Positions 20,995 through 30,962 of a DNA stretch of 64,000 nucleotides are shown in pieces (the stretch's first letter is position 1; the number at the start of each line of letters is the position of its first letter). Where the stretch lies: NCBI GenBank assembly GCA_026419775.2, contig JAOPGA020000836.1, positions 43,846 to 107,845 on the forward strand, given 5' to 3'. This DNA is from Acrasis kona (lineage: Eukaryota; Heterolobosea; Eutetramitea; Acrasida; Acrasidae). The notes under the pieces are model-generated. The model ran no database searches. It was not told the DNA's origin and saw nothing but the letters and a program-made list of their open reading frames with translations. The position numbers and the translations under genes are program-made.

Positions 20995-21672
20995 ATGTCT
21001 GTGGGGTCCAACATCAGCACCTTGTTCCTTGGCTTCAACAAACACTTTGAGGAAGAAGACGCAAAGAGAGAAACTATACGAGTCGAAGTCAGGAAGCTTG
21101 AACTTTTAAGCTCACGTATAAAGACCTGCCTGCAGGCCGTTCACCAACATACCGATGATTATGACGCGACAGTGAAGAGAATATGTGCGGAAGTAGATTC
21201 GTTATTAGCAGAATGTGCTAAAGTTTTTGCTGATCTCGATAAATTGATATCAAAGGACAGTTACTACAAGTACCAAGGCAGATTTAACAACAAAACGTCC
21301 CAATTCTCATTCTTGTGCCTACTAAAACACTACCTCGAGACAGGAACTCTCCTATCACATGAAAATGTAGTCAAAACTTTGGGCTTGGAGGGAAATTCCG
21401 TACTTATCACACTAGAGGAGTACCTACATGGATGCTGCGAATTGTTCGCCGAACTATCAAGATTGAGCGTAAACAGTGTCACCCGTGGTGACTTTGAGAG
21501 ACCAGTCAAGATCAAGGACTTTCTACATGAACTTCATGGTGCGTTGAAGCTTCTCAACTTTAAGAATGATGGTGTAAGAAAGAAATTTGACTCAGTAAAG
21601 TATGACCTTAAGAAGGTTGAAGAGATTGTATATGATTTAAGTGTACGTGGGTTACTAAATAAAACAGCTTAA
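20995..21672 (+). CDS. TSN: translin
   Basis: 225 residues from ATG 20995 (MSVGSN). The C-terminal two thirds match translin closely: YYKYQGRFNNKTSQFSFL, then LEEYLHGCCELFAELSRLSV, NSVTRGDFERP, LLNFKNDGVRKKFD and KYDLKKVEEIVYDLSVRG. Translin is an all-helical RNA/DNA-binding protein that forms an octamer and, with TRAX, the C3PO endonuclease that processes tRNA and small-RNA passenger strands. The length equals the usual 228. The gene is intronless and its stop is 15 bp from that of prefoldin 6. Confidence 0.95.
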   Translation: MSVGSNISTLFLGFNKHFEEEDAKRETIRVEVRKLELLSSRIKTCLQAVHQHTDDYDATVKRICAEVDSLLAECAKVFADLDKLISKDSYYKYQGRFNNKTSQFSFLCLLKHYLETGTLLSHENVVKTLGLEGNSVLITLEEYLHGCCELFAELSRLSVNSVTRGDFERPVKIKDFLHELHGALKLLNFKNDGVRKKFDSVKYDLKKVEEIVYDLSVRGLLNKTA

Positions 21673-21687
21673 TAAGTTATTATCTTT

Positions 21688-22162
21688 TTATTGTTGTAAC
21701 TTCCTAATGTTTTCTTGATTTTCACTCAACCACTTCTGTATTCCCAAAGCCTTCTTCTGTAACTCTTCCTTTTGCTTTTCGTAATCTTTGTTAGACTGCT
21801 CGATGCGACTTCTATTGTATGTGTTAAAGGGTCAAATAAAATGTGGTCATTACTGTTCTTTTTTGAAATAATTTATACGCTTATCAATGTTGCTTTTAGC
21901 CTCAACAGCATCTTGCTTCACAAGAGTGGGTCCGATCATTTTATATACCTCTGTGTCGTCCTTAATCAAATTAAATTCGGCTTGCACTGTTTCATTCTCG
22001 TGTAGTTGTGCCAAAACAGTTGCTTGATGCTTTTGGAGTTTTTGTTGCTCTTATTGATGTAAAGAACCACTTCGAAAATAACTTACGCACACTGATCTCC
22101 TGAAGCTTTCTTCTTGCTTCCTCAAACTCCATGTAAGCGCGTTGGATGTGTGCCTGTGCCAT
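21688..22162 (-). CDS. PFDN6: prefoldin subunit 6, three exons
   Basis: Exons 22162..22087, 22049..21854 and 21811..21688 give 131 residues (family about 129). Two long coiled-coil helices flank the beta hairpins; the block FNLIKDDTEVYKMIGPTLVK followed by QDAVEAKSNIDKRINYF is the prefoldin-beta signature of subunit 6. Prefoldin is a cytosolic hexamer that passes nascent actin and tubulin to the chaperonin CCT. Introns are 37 and 42 nt, and the stop codon overlaps AATAAA. Confidence 0.93.
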
Positions 22163-22293
22163 GTTTGTTGTTTCGGTTGTCTTCGTGTCTGTTAAATTAC
22201 AATATTTTAAAGTAAACACAAGGATGACACGAAGTCAGAAAAGGGCAGATAGTTGAATTAAGAATTATCACATCACAACGTATACAAGGACAA

Positions 22294-22600
22294 TCAATTG
22301 TCAAGAAACACATCACGACAAGTAACACACTTTAATTTTCTCTTTTTATTTGTTTTGGTGCTATCATAAATCCATTTCTGGATTTGTGGAACAAAGTGTA
22401 CTTCACTCTTCCCGTTCTCTCCCGCTGCCATTTCATGTGGAGGTTTTAAGTTTTTTGGAGAATCTATATGGCGACGGATTTCTCCTGTCAAATGGATTCC
22501 TTAAATACCACTTTCATGATCTTTTCTGCCCTTTCAAAATTGAGTACACAACTAAAAAATACAACAATTTGACAGGTTTGAGCAAAGACATCATTAATTA
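22294..22600 (-). CDS. probable small multi-exon gene, structure unresolved
   Basis: Several minus-strand frames look coding but do not join cleanly. One runs from about 22475 to 22294 (EIRRHIDSPKNLKPPHEMAA ... KLKCVTCRDVFLDN, with a CxxC). Another, about 22565-22490, reads VLNFERAEKIMKVVFKES. TTTTTTAG and TTTGACAG acceptors lie between them, and an AATAAA on this strand is at about 22347. A 5' exon starting MSLLKP near 22587 is possible. No family is recognised. The rest of 22163-22713 shows nothing clear. Confidence 0.3.
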
Positions 22601-22713
22601 ACACAAAATACAATCGAGCAGTTATTAATAAAGCAGGAGCAACTCGGAGTTAAACAAGTTGAGGAAATTGACAATAATATGAGTTACATGCTATGTGGCT
22701 AAACGTATTTTAT

Positions 22714-24003
22714 TCACAATATTTGTACTGCAACGTGCACAATAACTATGGCTACTAACCATAGTGAAACTGTTTGTCTCACTGAATCTGATCTCACAAC
22801 ATTTGTGCCTTGTGGAGTGGCAACTTGAGCGCTAGTCGTTGTTGGCAATGGAGCCAATGAATTACTAACAGAAGGTTGCGGTAAAACGGTAGTGGTTGGG
22901 GCTACAGTGGTAGTTGGAGAAGACGGCACATTGATAGTGGTCGTAGGGCTTGATGGAGCTCTTGTAGTGGTTGGAGATGGTGCATTGGTTGTTACTGAAT
23001 CAACTCTCACACATCCACAAGCATCTCCATTAGGTGGAGATGTAAGAGTTGTTTGCCACCAATGAACCCAACCAGAAGCACAAGTCCAGCAGTTAGGTCT
23101 GGTAGTTGTAGTACTAGGTGACACTGTAGTGGTCGGAGCCGCTGTAGTTGTGGTAGCCGGAGGTGCTCTTGTAGTAGTAGGAGCACTTGTTGTTGTACTG
23201 GGTGGTGCTTGTGTTGTAGTTGGGACAGGTACAGTAGTAGTGGTAGTTGGTGGAGACGCTTGCCCACAAACTTGCATAATATTAAGACCATAGTTGTAAA
23301 TGCTTCCCGAAGATATGGATCCTGATGCAACTAAACCTAAATGTAGTTGTCCCAAGGTAGCACTACTCGATCCTTGTATATTGGCTACTGATTGTATCAC
23401 ACCATCTTGCCACACTGCCATGATACCACCAGCAGGATTAAAGTCAACGTAGACTGTGATATTCATCCATACATTGTTGCTTTGAACGTTGTTTGTCCTT
23501 TGGTAGAGCCATTGAGCTCCACTGTTTTGTGAAGGTACATTGTTCAAGTAAATCATGTTTTGTGCGTTTATATCAACTGTAACATATCTTTTGGCGTTTC
23601 CACCATCTGGTGAGAAGCTGGCAATAGAGGCAAAACCGTTGCTAGGCACATTGAAGTTATCTCTCAAGAAATAAAAGTCAATATAGGCAGGTGTAGAGAA
23701 TTTACCTTGGGGTGAAGCTGAAAAGTCCAACAACCCCCAGGCAGACTGTATGGTACTGCTTGCTTTGTAGATCTCGGCTTGATAGACACGGTTGTTGTTT
23801 ATTGTGCGAAGGCTGTGCTTGATAGACCCACTATCATACGATGGTGCTCCAGGTGTCACATAATTGTAGTTCGACCAACTGTTAAAGTAATCCCCTTGCG
23901 CTCTGCATATATTTCTTCTTGGGACAATACGATCCATGTAACTTTGAGCATTGATAGAAATAATAGCAACAGAGAACACTAATAACAGGGCCAGCCTCGC
24001 CAT
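22714..24003 (-). CDS. secreted, probably GPI-anchored, lectin-like Thr-rich protein
   Basis: 429 residues. Signal peptide MARLALLLVFSVAIISINA. Residues about 25-250 are beta-rich, with spacing reminiscent of concanavalin-A-like/laminin-G jellyrolls (YIDFYFLRDNFNVPSNGFAS, VWMNITVYVDFNPAGGIMAV). Residues 255-400 are a mucin-like Thr/Pro linker (TTTTTVPVPTTTQ and similar), interrupted by a small Cys-containing insert (CWTCASGWVHWWQ...CGCV). The last 20 residues are hydrophobic (SLWLVAIVIVHVAVQIL), as expected for a GPI attachment signal. A cell-surface adhesin or coat protein is the natural reading; the ligand is unknown. Confidence 0.7.
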   Translation of the reverse strand: MARLALLLVFSVAIISINAQSYMDRIVPRRNICRAQGDYFNSWSNYNYVTPGAPSYDSGSIKHSLRTINNNRVYQAEIYKASSTIQSAWGLLDFSASPQGKFSTPAYIDFYFLRDNFNVPSNGFASIASFSPDGGNAKRYVTVDINAQNMIYLNNVPSQNSGAQWLYQRTNNVQSNNVWMNITVYVDFNPAGGIMAVWQDGVIQSVANIQGSSSATLGQLHLGLVASGSISSGSIYNYGLNIMQVCGQASPPTTTTTVPVPTTTQAPPSTTTSAPTTTRAPPATTTTAAPTTTVSPSTTTTRPNCWTCASGWVHWWQTTLTSPPNGDACGCVRVDSVTTNAPSPTTTRAPSSPTTTINVPSSPTTTVAPTTTVLPQPSVSNSLAPLPTTTSAQVATPQGTNVVRSDSVRQTVSLWLVAIVIVHVAVQIL

Positions 24004-24353
24004 TGTTTTTTGTTTATCAGTGAATGTTTGTTTTCTGCGGATATTGCCTCTATTTAAAGCTTTTCACATACCATAATAAGGATCAGATAAGACATTTGAC
24101 ATTCAGTAACCAACAATGATCCTATGAACTTCATTTTGACTGCCCTTTAAATAGTTAACACACTTCCTTCTCCGCATAACATGATGAATTTTAATGGCAG
24201 TTTTTTTGGTTCGGAGTTGTTCAAAATGATGACAAGAACAGTTTCATTGCATTCAAGGTTAACATTTATTGACGCGACCAAATATCTTTTAAAATACATA
24301 ACTAACCATACATACATATTCTCCACTTGACAATATATTCAAAAATCATGTCT
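24004..24353. other. 350-bp intergenic region
   Basis: It holds the promoter of the surface-protein gene on one side and the 3' end of the RCC1-BTB gene on the other. A TTTAAAG box near 24053 may be the TATA element of the surface-protein gene. I see no coding sequence or repeat. Confidence 0.4.
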
Positions 24354-27300
24354 TTATTGCCTACCTATCAATGCCTGTCTATTAATCTTCAAATACAAAT
24401 CCAAAGACAACATATCAACCAATTGCTTATCAGAATAGGTATCATGGAGCACTCTCCATTGCTTTACACAAGTTCGTATACACGCTTCTTCAAGTACAGG
24501 ATAAGGATTATTCTTATTAATAATAAAAGCTCTCATAATTTGCAAAACACTTTGTGAATCAACTTGATCTATAATCACAGATTGACATTGAACACACAAG
24601 GGATGATGGATAGGAAGAGAAAAATAATTTAACAAATTTAACATGGCAACTGCATTACTCTCATCAATTACGATATTACCAGAATACAAATACTCTATAA
24701 ATTGACGTATCACCTTGACTCTCTCCTCTCTCTCCCTATCATCCTCTTCCAACTGTTGACAATCTCCCTCCACCTCCTGCTGCACGACATCTCCATCTTG
24801 ATCAATATGACCTTCGCTATCGACATCACATCCATCGTCTTGAAGACAATTCGCATCATCTTCTTCGTTCACGTCATCGCTATAAGGTGCAATCATCAAA
24901 TTATGATGATCGTCGTCCATCAATAAACCCATTCCGAATAATTCCACTTCGCTTTGATTTTGTTCCCTCATACCGCTCGAAAACTCCTTTTTAAAGTAAT
25001 CACACCTGCAGGCTAGAATTACTTTATGTGCGTGTAGTAAGTGAACGCGTTTACGATCAAGAACCAACACCACATCTCCATCTTTTCTAGATTGTGTTTG
25101 ATGGAATAAACGCATCATGTCCTCTCTTAGAGTAGAAGAAGGAGCTAAAGCATTACTCAAATCTAAAAACTTACTTTCGTGACCTTGTACGAGAATTTCC
25201 GTAAGTGTGGATTTATCTAGTGCTTGATAATCTTTGAGCTGACCAAAAGTCTTATCTAAGCAACTCTTGTAAAAATAACCAATCAAATGCGAACGTAATT
25301 GTTCGTATTGTGGTTGGTTCGCTAGATTAGTGTCCTGGACGTTCATCTGATCGATTAGAGCGTTATAAATACTAATGGCAGTGTGATGATGAATAGATAT
25401 AAATAATTGACGAAACACCAAGAATGCAAATCTCTTTAAACCATCGAGCGAAGATGACGAACAAGATGGTGATGATGATTTTTTAGAGTTATGTATGGAC
25501 CAACAAAAAACTTCAACGAGGACTTGATCACATGGACTGCTTTGATTAATCATGCTGGTATAAGAAGTTAGTTCGTCGATTAGTAACCTATCGGTCACAC
25601 AATAATCAATCATCAACTTTACTGCACCAGGTGATAAATCACTAATGATTACTTCCAAAGGTCTAGTGCACATTTTTTGTTTTTTTGTACTTTTGAGCTC
25701 GAGCGAAAATGAAGGTGAGGACGATGGTGGATGATCGTCGCTTAATAAAAAACTTAATCGAGTTGCGATTAGTTGCCTACATACTGGGAATCTCTCGTGA
25801 TCGACGATTAGAATGGTATCGAATGGTATGCCTTGGTTATGTCCTTGAATGTTGTAATTGATTCCTGTGGTAATTCCCACTGGAGAAGGTATGGTTACTA
25901 GTTTTTGAAAGTCATCTAATAATTGCTTTTCGTTGTTTTGTAAACCTATTCCTTGATCTAGTAGGATGACCGTGTGGAACGATCCACAAACGACGCTGAC
26001 TTTTTTAGAGTTGTTGACCATGGTGTCGTGTTGGACCAATTGGGGTTCGCTTGCATCTTCGTTGATTCCGATTCCTAATCTTCCATCATTGTTTTTTCCG
26101 CACATCCATACTTCGTTGGTGTTGGTTATGAATGCGGAATGACATCCTCCGCAATTGACATTTACAATGTTTTTTTCTCCGTCGTTGAAGCGTTTGTTAA
26201 AGAATTGGATGGGAACTAATTTGTTTTGATGAATGTTGTTTCCTATTCCTAATTGTCCGAACTTGTTGTGTCCGCATGAATATAACGATCCATCATCTAA
26301 TAAATGTCGGTTGGAAAATGTATGCATGGACTTACCCATTAGAATGACCGTATGGGATTCTCCGCATGAAAAGTTTCTAATGACCTTGTTCATGTATGTG
26401 ATCTTTGTTGGTCTGTTAATGTCTCCGCTGTCTAATCCCAATTGACCCTACGTGAGTGATTAGAATGAAATGAACGTGAGTGCACACTTACCCATGCATT
26501 TCTACCAAAGACGTATAGTTCCTTATCATCCGTTAATAACACCGAGTGATAGAATCCACTCTTCATTTTGATGACCTTCTTATGAGAGATGCCTTCCACT
26601 AGGAATGGTGTGCTCTTGTTTTCATTGTGACCAAGACCTAATCTGTAACGTATGGGTAAGAATGGACGAAAAAATGTCACATACTGTCCATATTGATTAT
26701 CTCCACAGCTGTATAGTTGATTGTCTTCAGTAAGGAACAAATTGAATTCCCTACCACAAACAACATCAATGACTTTTGTGCGCTCAAACGGTTCGTAGAT
26801 GACTTGTTGTGGTACTGATTGGGTATTGTGATTGCCAAGAGCAAGTTGACCTTTATCGTTGAATCCTACGCTCCATATTTCATTATCTTCGGTCAAGTAC
26901 ATTGTGTGATGATCTGAACACTCCACTTTGGTGATGATTTTGCTTACAAACTCTTTAGGACCTTCGATTTGTGATATCTCTGTAACTTGTTGACGAAAGT
27001 TGCCGAGACCTATTCTTTTTCATTAAGGTGAATTGTTATTTGATTAAGATTACCTTCCATCTCCGTTCCAGCCGCATCCATAAATTTGATTGTCCTCTGT
27101 TTGATTGTAAAAATGTCTTTCCAGTGATGTTTATGCTTACCAGTGACAAAGATGGTATGAAAAGTTCCACATGAAACTTGCTTGATTGTTTTTTGGACAA
27201 ATTGTTCAGGATTGATTATCCGATGGAACGAATTAACTCCAGTAGGATCCTGTCCTATCCCTATCTGACCATACTTGTTACTATAGGTTTAAAAATGAGA

Positions 27301-27363
27301 GTTCAAGTTTCTTTACCTGCCACAAACCAACAACTGTTCGTTGAATGGCTTCCTCTCAGTCAT
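24354..27363 (-). CDS. RCC1-repeat protein with two BTB domains, seven exons
   Basis: Exons 27363..27317, 27280..27141, 27096..27054, 27014..26685, 26642..26492, 26447..26336 and 26296..24354 sum to 921 residues, all phases agreeing. Residues 1-370 are RCC1 propeller blades (repeats of GxxxxGQLGLG and CGxxHTVIL). Two BTB/POZ segments follow: GIPFDTILIVDHERFPVC with an insertion, and GDVVLVLDRKRVHLLHAHKV interrupted by an acidic insert, then a BACK-like helical tail. Such proteins act as cullin-3 adaptors or GTPase regulators. The sixth intron (39 nt, 26297-26335) is in frame and stop-free, so a plain translation would carry 13 false residues. The stop overlaps AATAAA. Confidence 0.9.
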
Positions 27364-27483
27364 GGATTATATTTTGTAAAACTAAAAGTGATAAAAAAGG
27401 CACATCCGATCAATTCACATCACGTCACATCCGAGACATTACTATTAAAACCAAAATCACACTATCGCAACAACTTTTTATAA

Positions 27484-30400
27484 TTACATACGAATAATCT
27501 TCTTCTTTTTAAATTTCAAGTCCTCAATCAAGTTTCTCAAATTGGAAATCATATCGTTTCTTTGACTCTGAGTGTTACAGTTAATCTCGTACACAATCTC
27601 TTCCACAATACCATCACCTTTTTGGCTTTGATGGATTTGGTGTTGGGCCTTGGCAATTTGTTGTTCGTCCTCAATTGTGAAGCACTGACCGGTGCGATCC
27701 TTATCGGCTACCTTGTTCTTTACCTTACAGTCAATTAATGGAAGCACTACTTGTTTTGTGACGATACCCTCTCTGGCAATTACAATGACATCATCAAACA
27801 CATGGACCTTGCATTTAAATGGTTTACTTCTGGTGCCGTTTGGTTTGTATTTATCATAAGTAACATATGAGAATTCTTTTTCGGATCTAATCAAGGCTCT
27901 CTTGCTATCGCCCAATTGTTTGGAGAGGTTCAACTTCTTGATCAATTCACGTGCCTGGACAACTTGTTCGTTGCTTCTCTTTCCTTCGTTTACAAAAGTA
28001 GTGATGTTTTGGACCTCAATCAATGCATTTTCCAACAAGAGATATGCACTATGGGTATCAGGATAATCACTGTTACGGATTAAATCAGTCAACAACAAGG
28101 AATAACGAGGGAGACGTTGAATAGGAGAAATCAAGAAGGAAGCAAGATCGGTTTGTCTGCTTCTCTCCTCTACAAGAACATCACTGATGGCATCAAGGAA
28201 TTCACCAAATTTACGATTTTTTCTAACAGTCTCATGAAGACAGGCTTCACTGGCCGCATAACCGTTTACAAAATTAGTGTACAATTTAAAAGTGTTCATC
28301 CTTCTCAAGAAGAAACTTCCAAGGTATTGCTCTTCCTTTCCCCAGAAATCAGGTTTCTCGTACAATCCGCTCAACTCTCTGAAGAAATCTTGATTGATCT
28401 TGTGAATGATTCTAATGTCACCAAAGATTGTTTTAAATTTATCATCTGGAAGGAGTCCAGAATTTGCAGAACTAGATAATGGATTCATGTACAATGTTTC
28501 GACTTTACCGAGACCCTTCACATAGGCGTCTTCGGTTTGTAACAACTCCATACAAATCATCCTACGCTTAGAAGCTTTTTTATTACGACGTTCAACGTCT
28601 AAAGATTCTTGATCCTTCTTGAGCTGTCTTTCCTTGTTCTTTTGTTCTCTTCTTGCTTTGACTTTAATCTCATGTGCTCTTCTCTTTTCTTCTTCTCTTT
28701 GTGTTCTTTCTGCTCTCTTTCTCTTCATTTCTTCGTATTCTTCGTCGTTGAGATCCTCCGTAGGTTCCACTTCTAATGTGTCTGAATGTAATTTTCCATC
28801 TTCTGTCAAAATGATCTTTTGTGGCGCCTTTTTGGGTTGAGTTTCAGCAGAGAGTTCAAAGTCTTCGGAAGGTTCTAATTCGTCGGCGGGTTCTAATTCC
28901 TCTGGTTCTAATTCTAATTCTTCTGGTACAAGTTCATCTTCCGGTGCGATCTCTTCTTCTTCTGGTTCCACTTCTTCCATTTCGGGATCAAGTTCGTCTT
29001 CGGAGAAGTATTCGTCCTCTTCTGCTTCTAATTCTTCTTCACGCTCCCTCAAGATTTTTTGTAACTTTTCGACATCTTCTCTCTTTCTGCGTTGTAATAG
29101 GGCTTTGCTGAGCGATTCTTCGCTCATGTTTAATTGTTCTTGGGATAGACCGGCACTGTGAGAAGCTAGTTGGATGGACTCTAACATGTCTGACATGACT
29201 TGGTAACAATCCTTCGAGTGAATGTGATCTCTTGGTACTTCATAGTTGGTAAAGTTCCAAAGTGCCGTGCATGCATCCCTCTTCGTTATTTGTGTGAAAA
29301 GATTTTCTTGATTCATAACGACCGCTATGAGAGCGTCCACAATTCCACTTTCCAGCATCATGACGGAGACATTTTCATCGTCTGTTAAATTGATGTAGGT
29401 CTTGACAATAAAGCCCAAAGCCTGTGAGTGGTCTCTGTCCTTGCAATTGGGTAGTAGTGTATTATATAATGTCTGGTAAACATCTAGGAGACCCGAGTTG
29501 AGTAGGACGTTTTTGATCTTTTTGTTTATTGTAAGGAAGCCTGTGAGTGCAAGAGCGTTAATCAGGGTATGAACGTAACGAATTGATGAATCCGGAGCGA
29601 TACAGTGTTCTAGACATTTACTGATAAGAGCTGGTACAAATTCATTCGTATGCTCTTGCAATATGGACATTGCCAGCGGAGACTTGCTCATCTCCAATAT
29701 ACAGCCGCAAAGATTCTCAAAAGTTTGATCTTGTTCGTTTGAGGTTGGGTGGAGGTTGATCATGAGTTCGATGAGGGCTCCAAAGATGTCCAACTCATAG
29801 TCAAGAACAATCTTAATGTTGTTGGGTTTGTTCTCCACAAAGGATAAAAGTACTCCTAATGCACCGGCACGCCTCTCTCTGCTTCCTAGATTGTTTACAA
29901 TCGTTTCAAGGTTTGTAAGGTTAGAGTAAGCCTCCTCTGTATCAATTTCATCAGGCTCTGATGCTTCCTGGTTAGGTAACATTTGTAGTACGTTGTTAGC
30001 CAATTTTACAAGAGCGTCGCTATTGTGCTTACTGAACTCACGAACCTGATTAACAATAATGGTACTATTGGCAAATCTCTGTGGGTTGTCGTCCGAGGTG
30101 TACGCCATGAATTGTACTAATCTCAACGCGTTAGCTCCTAAAGTTGTATACAACTCAGGTTTGATGGGTAGCTCGAACAAATCGGAGATAATTGGAATTA
30201 CTTGATACTTTGTTCCGAGTTGTTCACTGACTTCTTCCGACTTTGCTAAAAGACCCAATGCACAGCACAAATTATCTGCAATTGCCGATCCAACCTCTTT
30301 GTTTGCATCTCTGACACTTTTGCCCAATAACTTGACTAACTTTGCTACTGAGGACTCATCAGCGGATAGAATGCTTCTGTTTGCCTCATTTGATAGCAGG

Positions 30401-30747
30401 TTACGAATTGCTCCGGTTCCGTGTTGTACAACTATGGGTTGGTCCGTTTCGCTGACAGTCGTCACTAAAGCAATTACTCCTCCATTCTCTCCGACTAGAG
30501 AATTATAGCCCGTATTCATGGATAGTGCCATAAAGATAATAACAATCGGCATTTGAATCGGTGGAACGGTTTTGTTTCTTTCTAAAATGTTCGCTAGTCT
30601 GGTAACCACCTCCGCATCTGCAAAACTCTTTAACTCAGCAGGTACTCTAACCTTGCTTTGGAGCAGATTCAATTGCTTTGTGGCATTTCCAAACTGCTTC
30701 TTGTCGATATCAGCAGATACAGATTTGACCGCCTCTAACACGGACAT
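27484..30747 (-). CDS. armadillo-repeat RhoGEF (ARM-DH-PH)
   Basis: 1087 residues, single exon. Residues 1-560 are ARM/HEAT-type helical repeats resembling SmgGDS-like folds (GTGAIRNLLSNEANRSIL, TKRDACTALWNFTNYEVPRD). Residues about 570-660 are an acidic linker with repeated PEE/LEPEEL units, then a basic coiled stretch. A Dbl-homology domain starts near 730 (CMELLQTEDAYVKGLGKVE), contains SFLISPIQRLPRYSLLLTDL (helix with the QRLPRYxLLL signature) and is followed by a PH domain (SKPFKCKVHVFDDVIVIARE). It should activate a Rho/Rac GTPase. The stop lies 121 bp from the start of the RCC1-BTB gene, on the same strand. Confidence 0.93.
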   Translation of the reverse strand: MSVLEAVKSVSADIDKKQFGNATKQLNLLQSKVRVPAELKSFADAEVVTRLANILERNKTVPPIQMPIVIIFMALSMNTGYNSLVGENGGVIALVTTVSETDQPIVVQHGTGAIRNLLSNEANRSILSADESSVAKLVKLLGKSVRDANKEVGSAIADNLCCALGLLAKSEEVSEQLGTKYQVIPIISDLFELPIKPELYTTLGANALRLVQFMAYTSDDNPQRFANSTIIVNQVREFSKHNSDALVKLANNVLQMLPNQEASEPDEIDTEEAYSNLTNLETIVNNLGSRERRAGALGVLLSFVENKPNNIKIVLDYELDIFGALIELMINLHPTSNEQDQTFENLCGCILEMSKSPLAMSILQEHTNEFVPALISKCLEHCIAPDSSIRYVHTLINALALTGFLTINKKIKNVLLNSGLLDVYQTLYNTLLPNCKDRDHSQALGFIVKTYINLTDDENVSVMMLESGIVDALIAVVMNQENLFTQITKRDACTALWNFTNYEVPRDHIHSKDCYQVMSDMLESIQLASHSAGLSQEQLNMSEESLSKALLQRRKREDVEKLQKILREREEELEAEEDEYFSEDELDPEMEEVEPEEEEIAPEDELVPEELELEPEELEPADELEPSEDFELSAETQPKKAPQKIILTEDGKLHSDTLEVEPTEDLNDEEYEEMKRKRAERTQREEEKRRAHEIKVKARREQKNKERQLKKDQESLDVERRNKKASKRRMICMELLQTEDAYVKGLGKVETLYMNPLSSSANSGLLPDDKFKTIFGDIRIIHKINQDFFRELSGLYEKPDFWGKEEQYLGSFFLRRMNTFKLYTNFVNGYAASEACLHETVRKNRKFGEFLDAISDVLVEERSRQTDLASFLISPIQRLPRYSLLLTDLIRNSDYPDTHSAYLLLENALIEVQNITTFVNEGKRSNEQVVQARELIKKLNLSKQLGDSKRALIRSEKEFSYVTYDKYKPNGTRSKPFKCKVHVFDDVIVIAREGIVTKQVVLPLIDCKVKNKVADKDRTGQCFTIEDEQQIAKAQHQIHQSQKGDGIVEEIVYEINCNTQSQRNDMISNLRNLIEDLKFKKKKIIRM

Positions 30748-30962
30748 GTTGTTTTTAATCTGTTTGCGTTAAATATTTGATTGACATTTACATCAATCAA
30801 GACAACAACGTCGTTGTAATAAAAACTACACAAAATCTTTTAAGAGATCACGTTTAAGAGTGAAGGTATTTATTATGTTACAAAGCTGCCATACATTCAG
30901 CATACCTACTTGTTATATTCTTGCTTCTACGTTGTAAAATCCAATTAATTTATTGGACTGTT

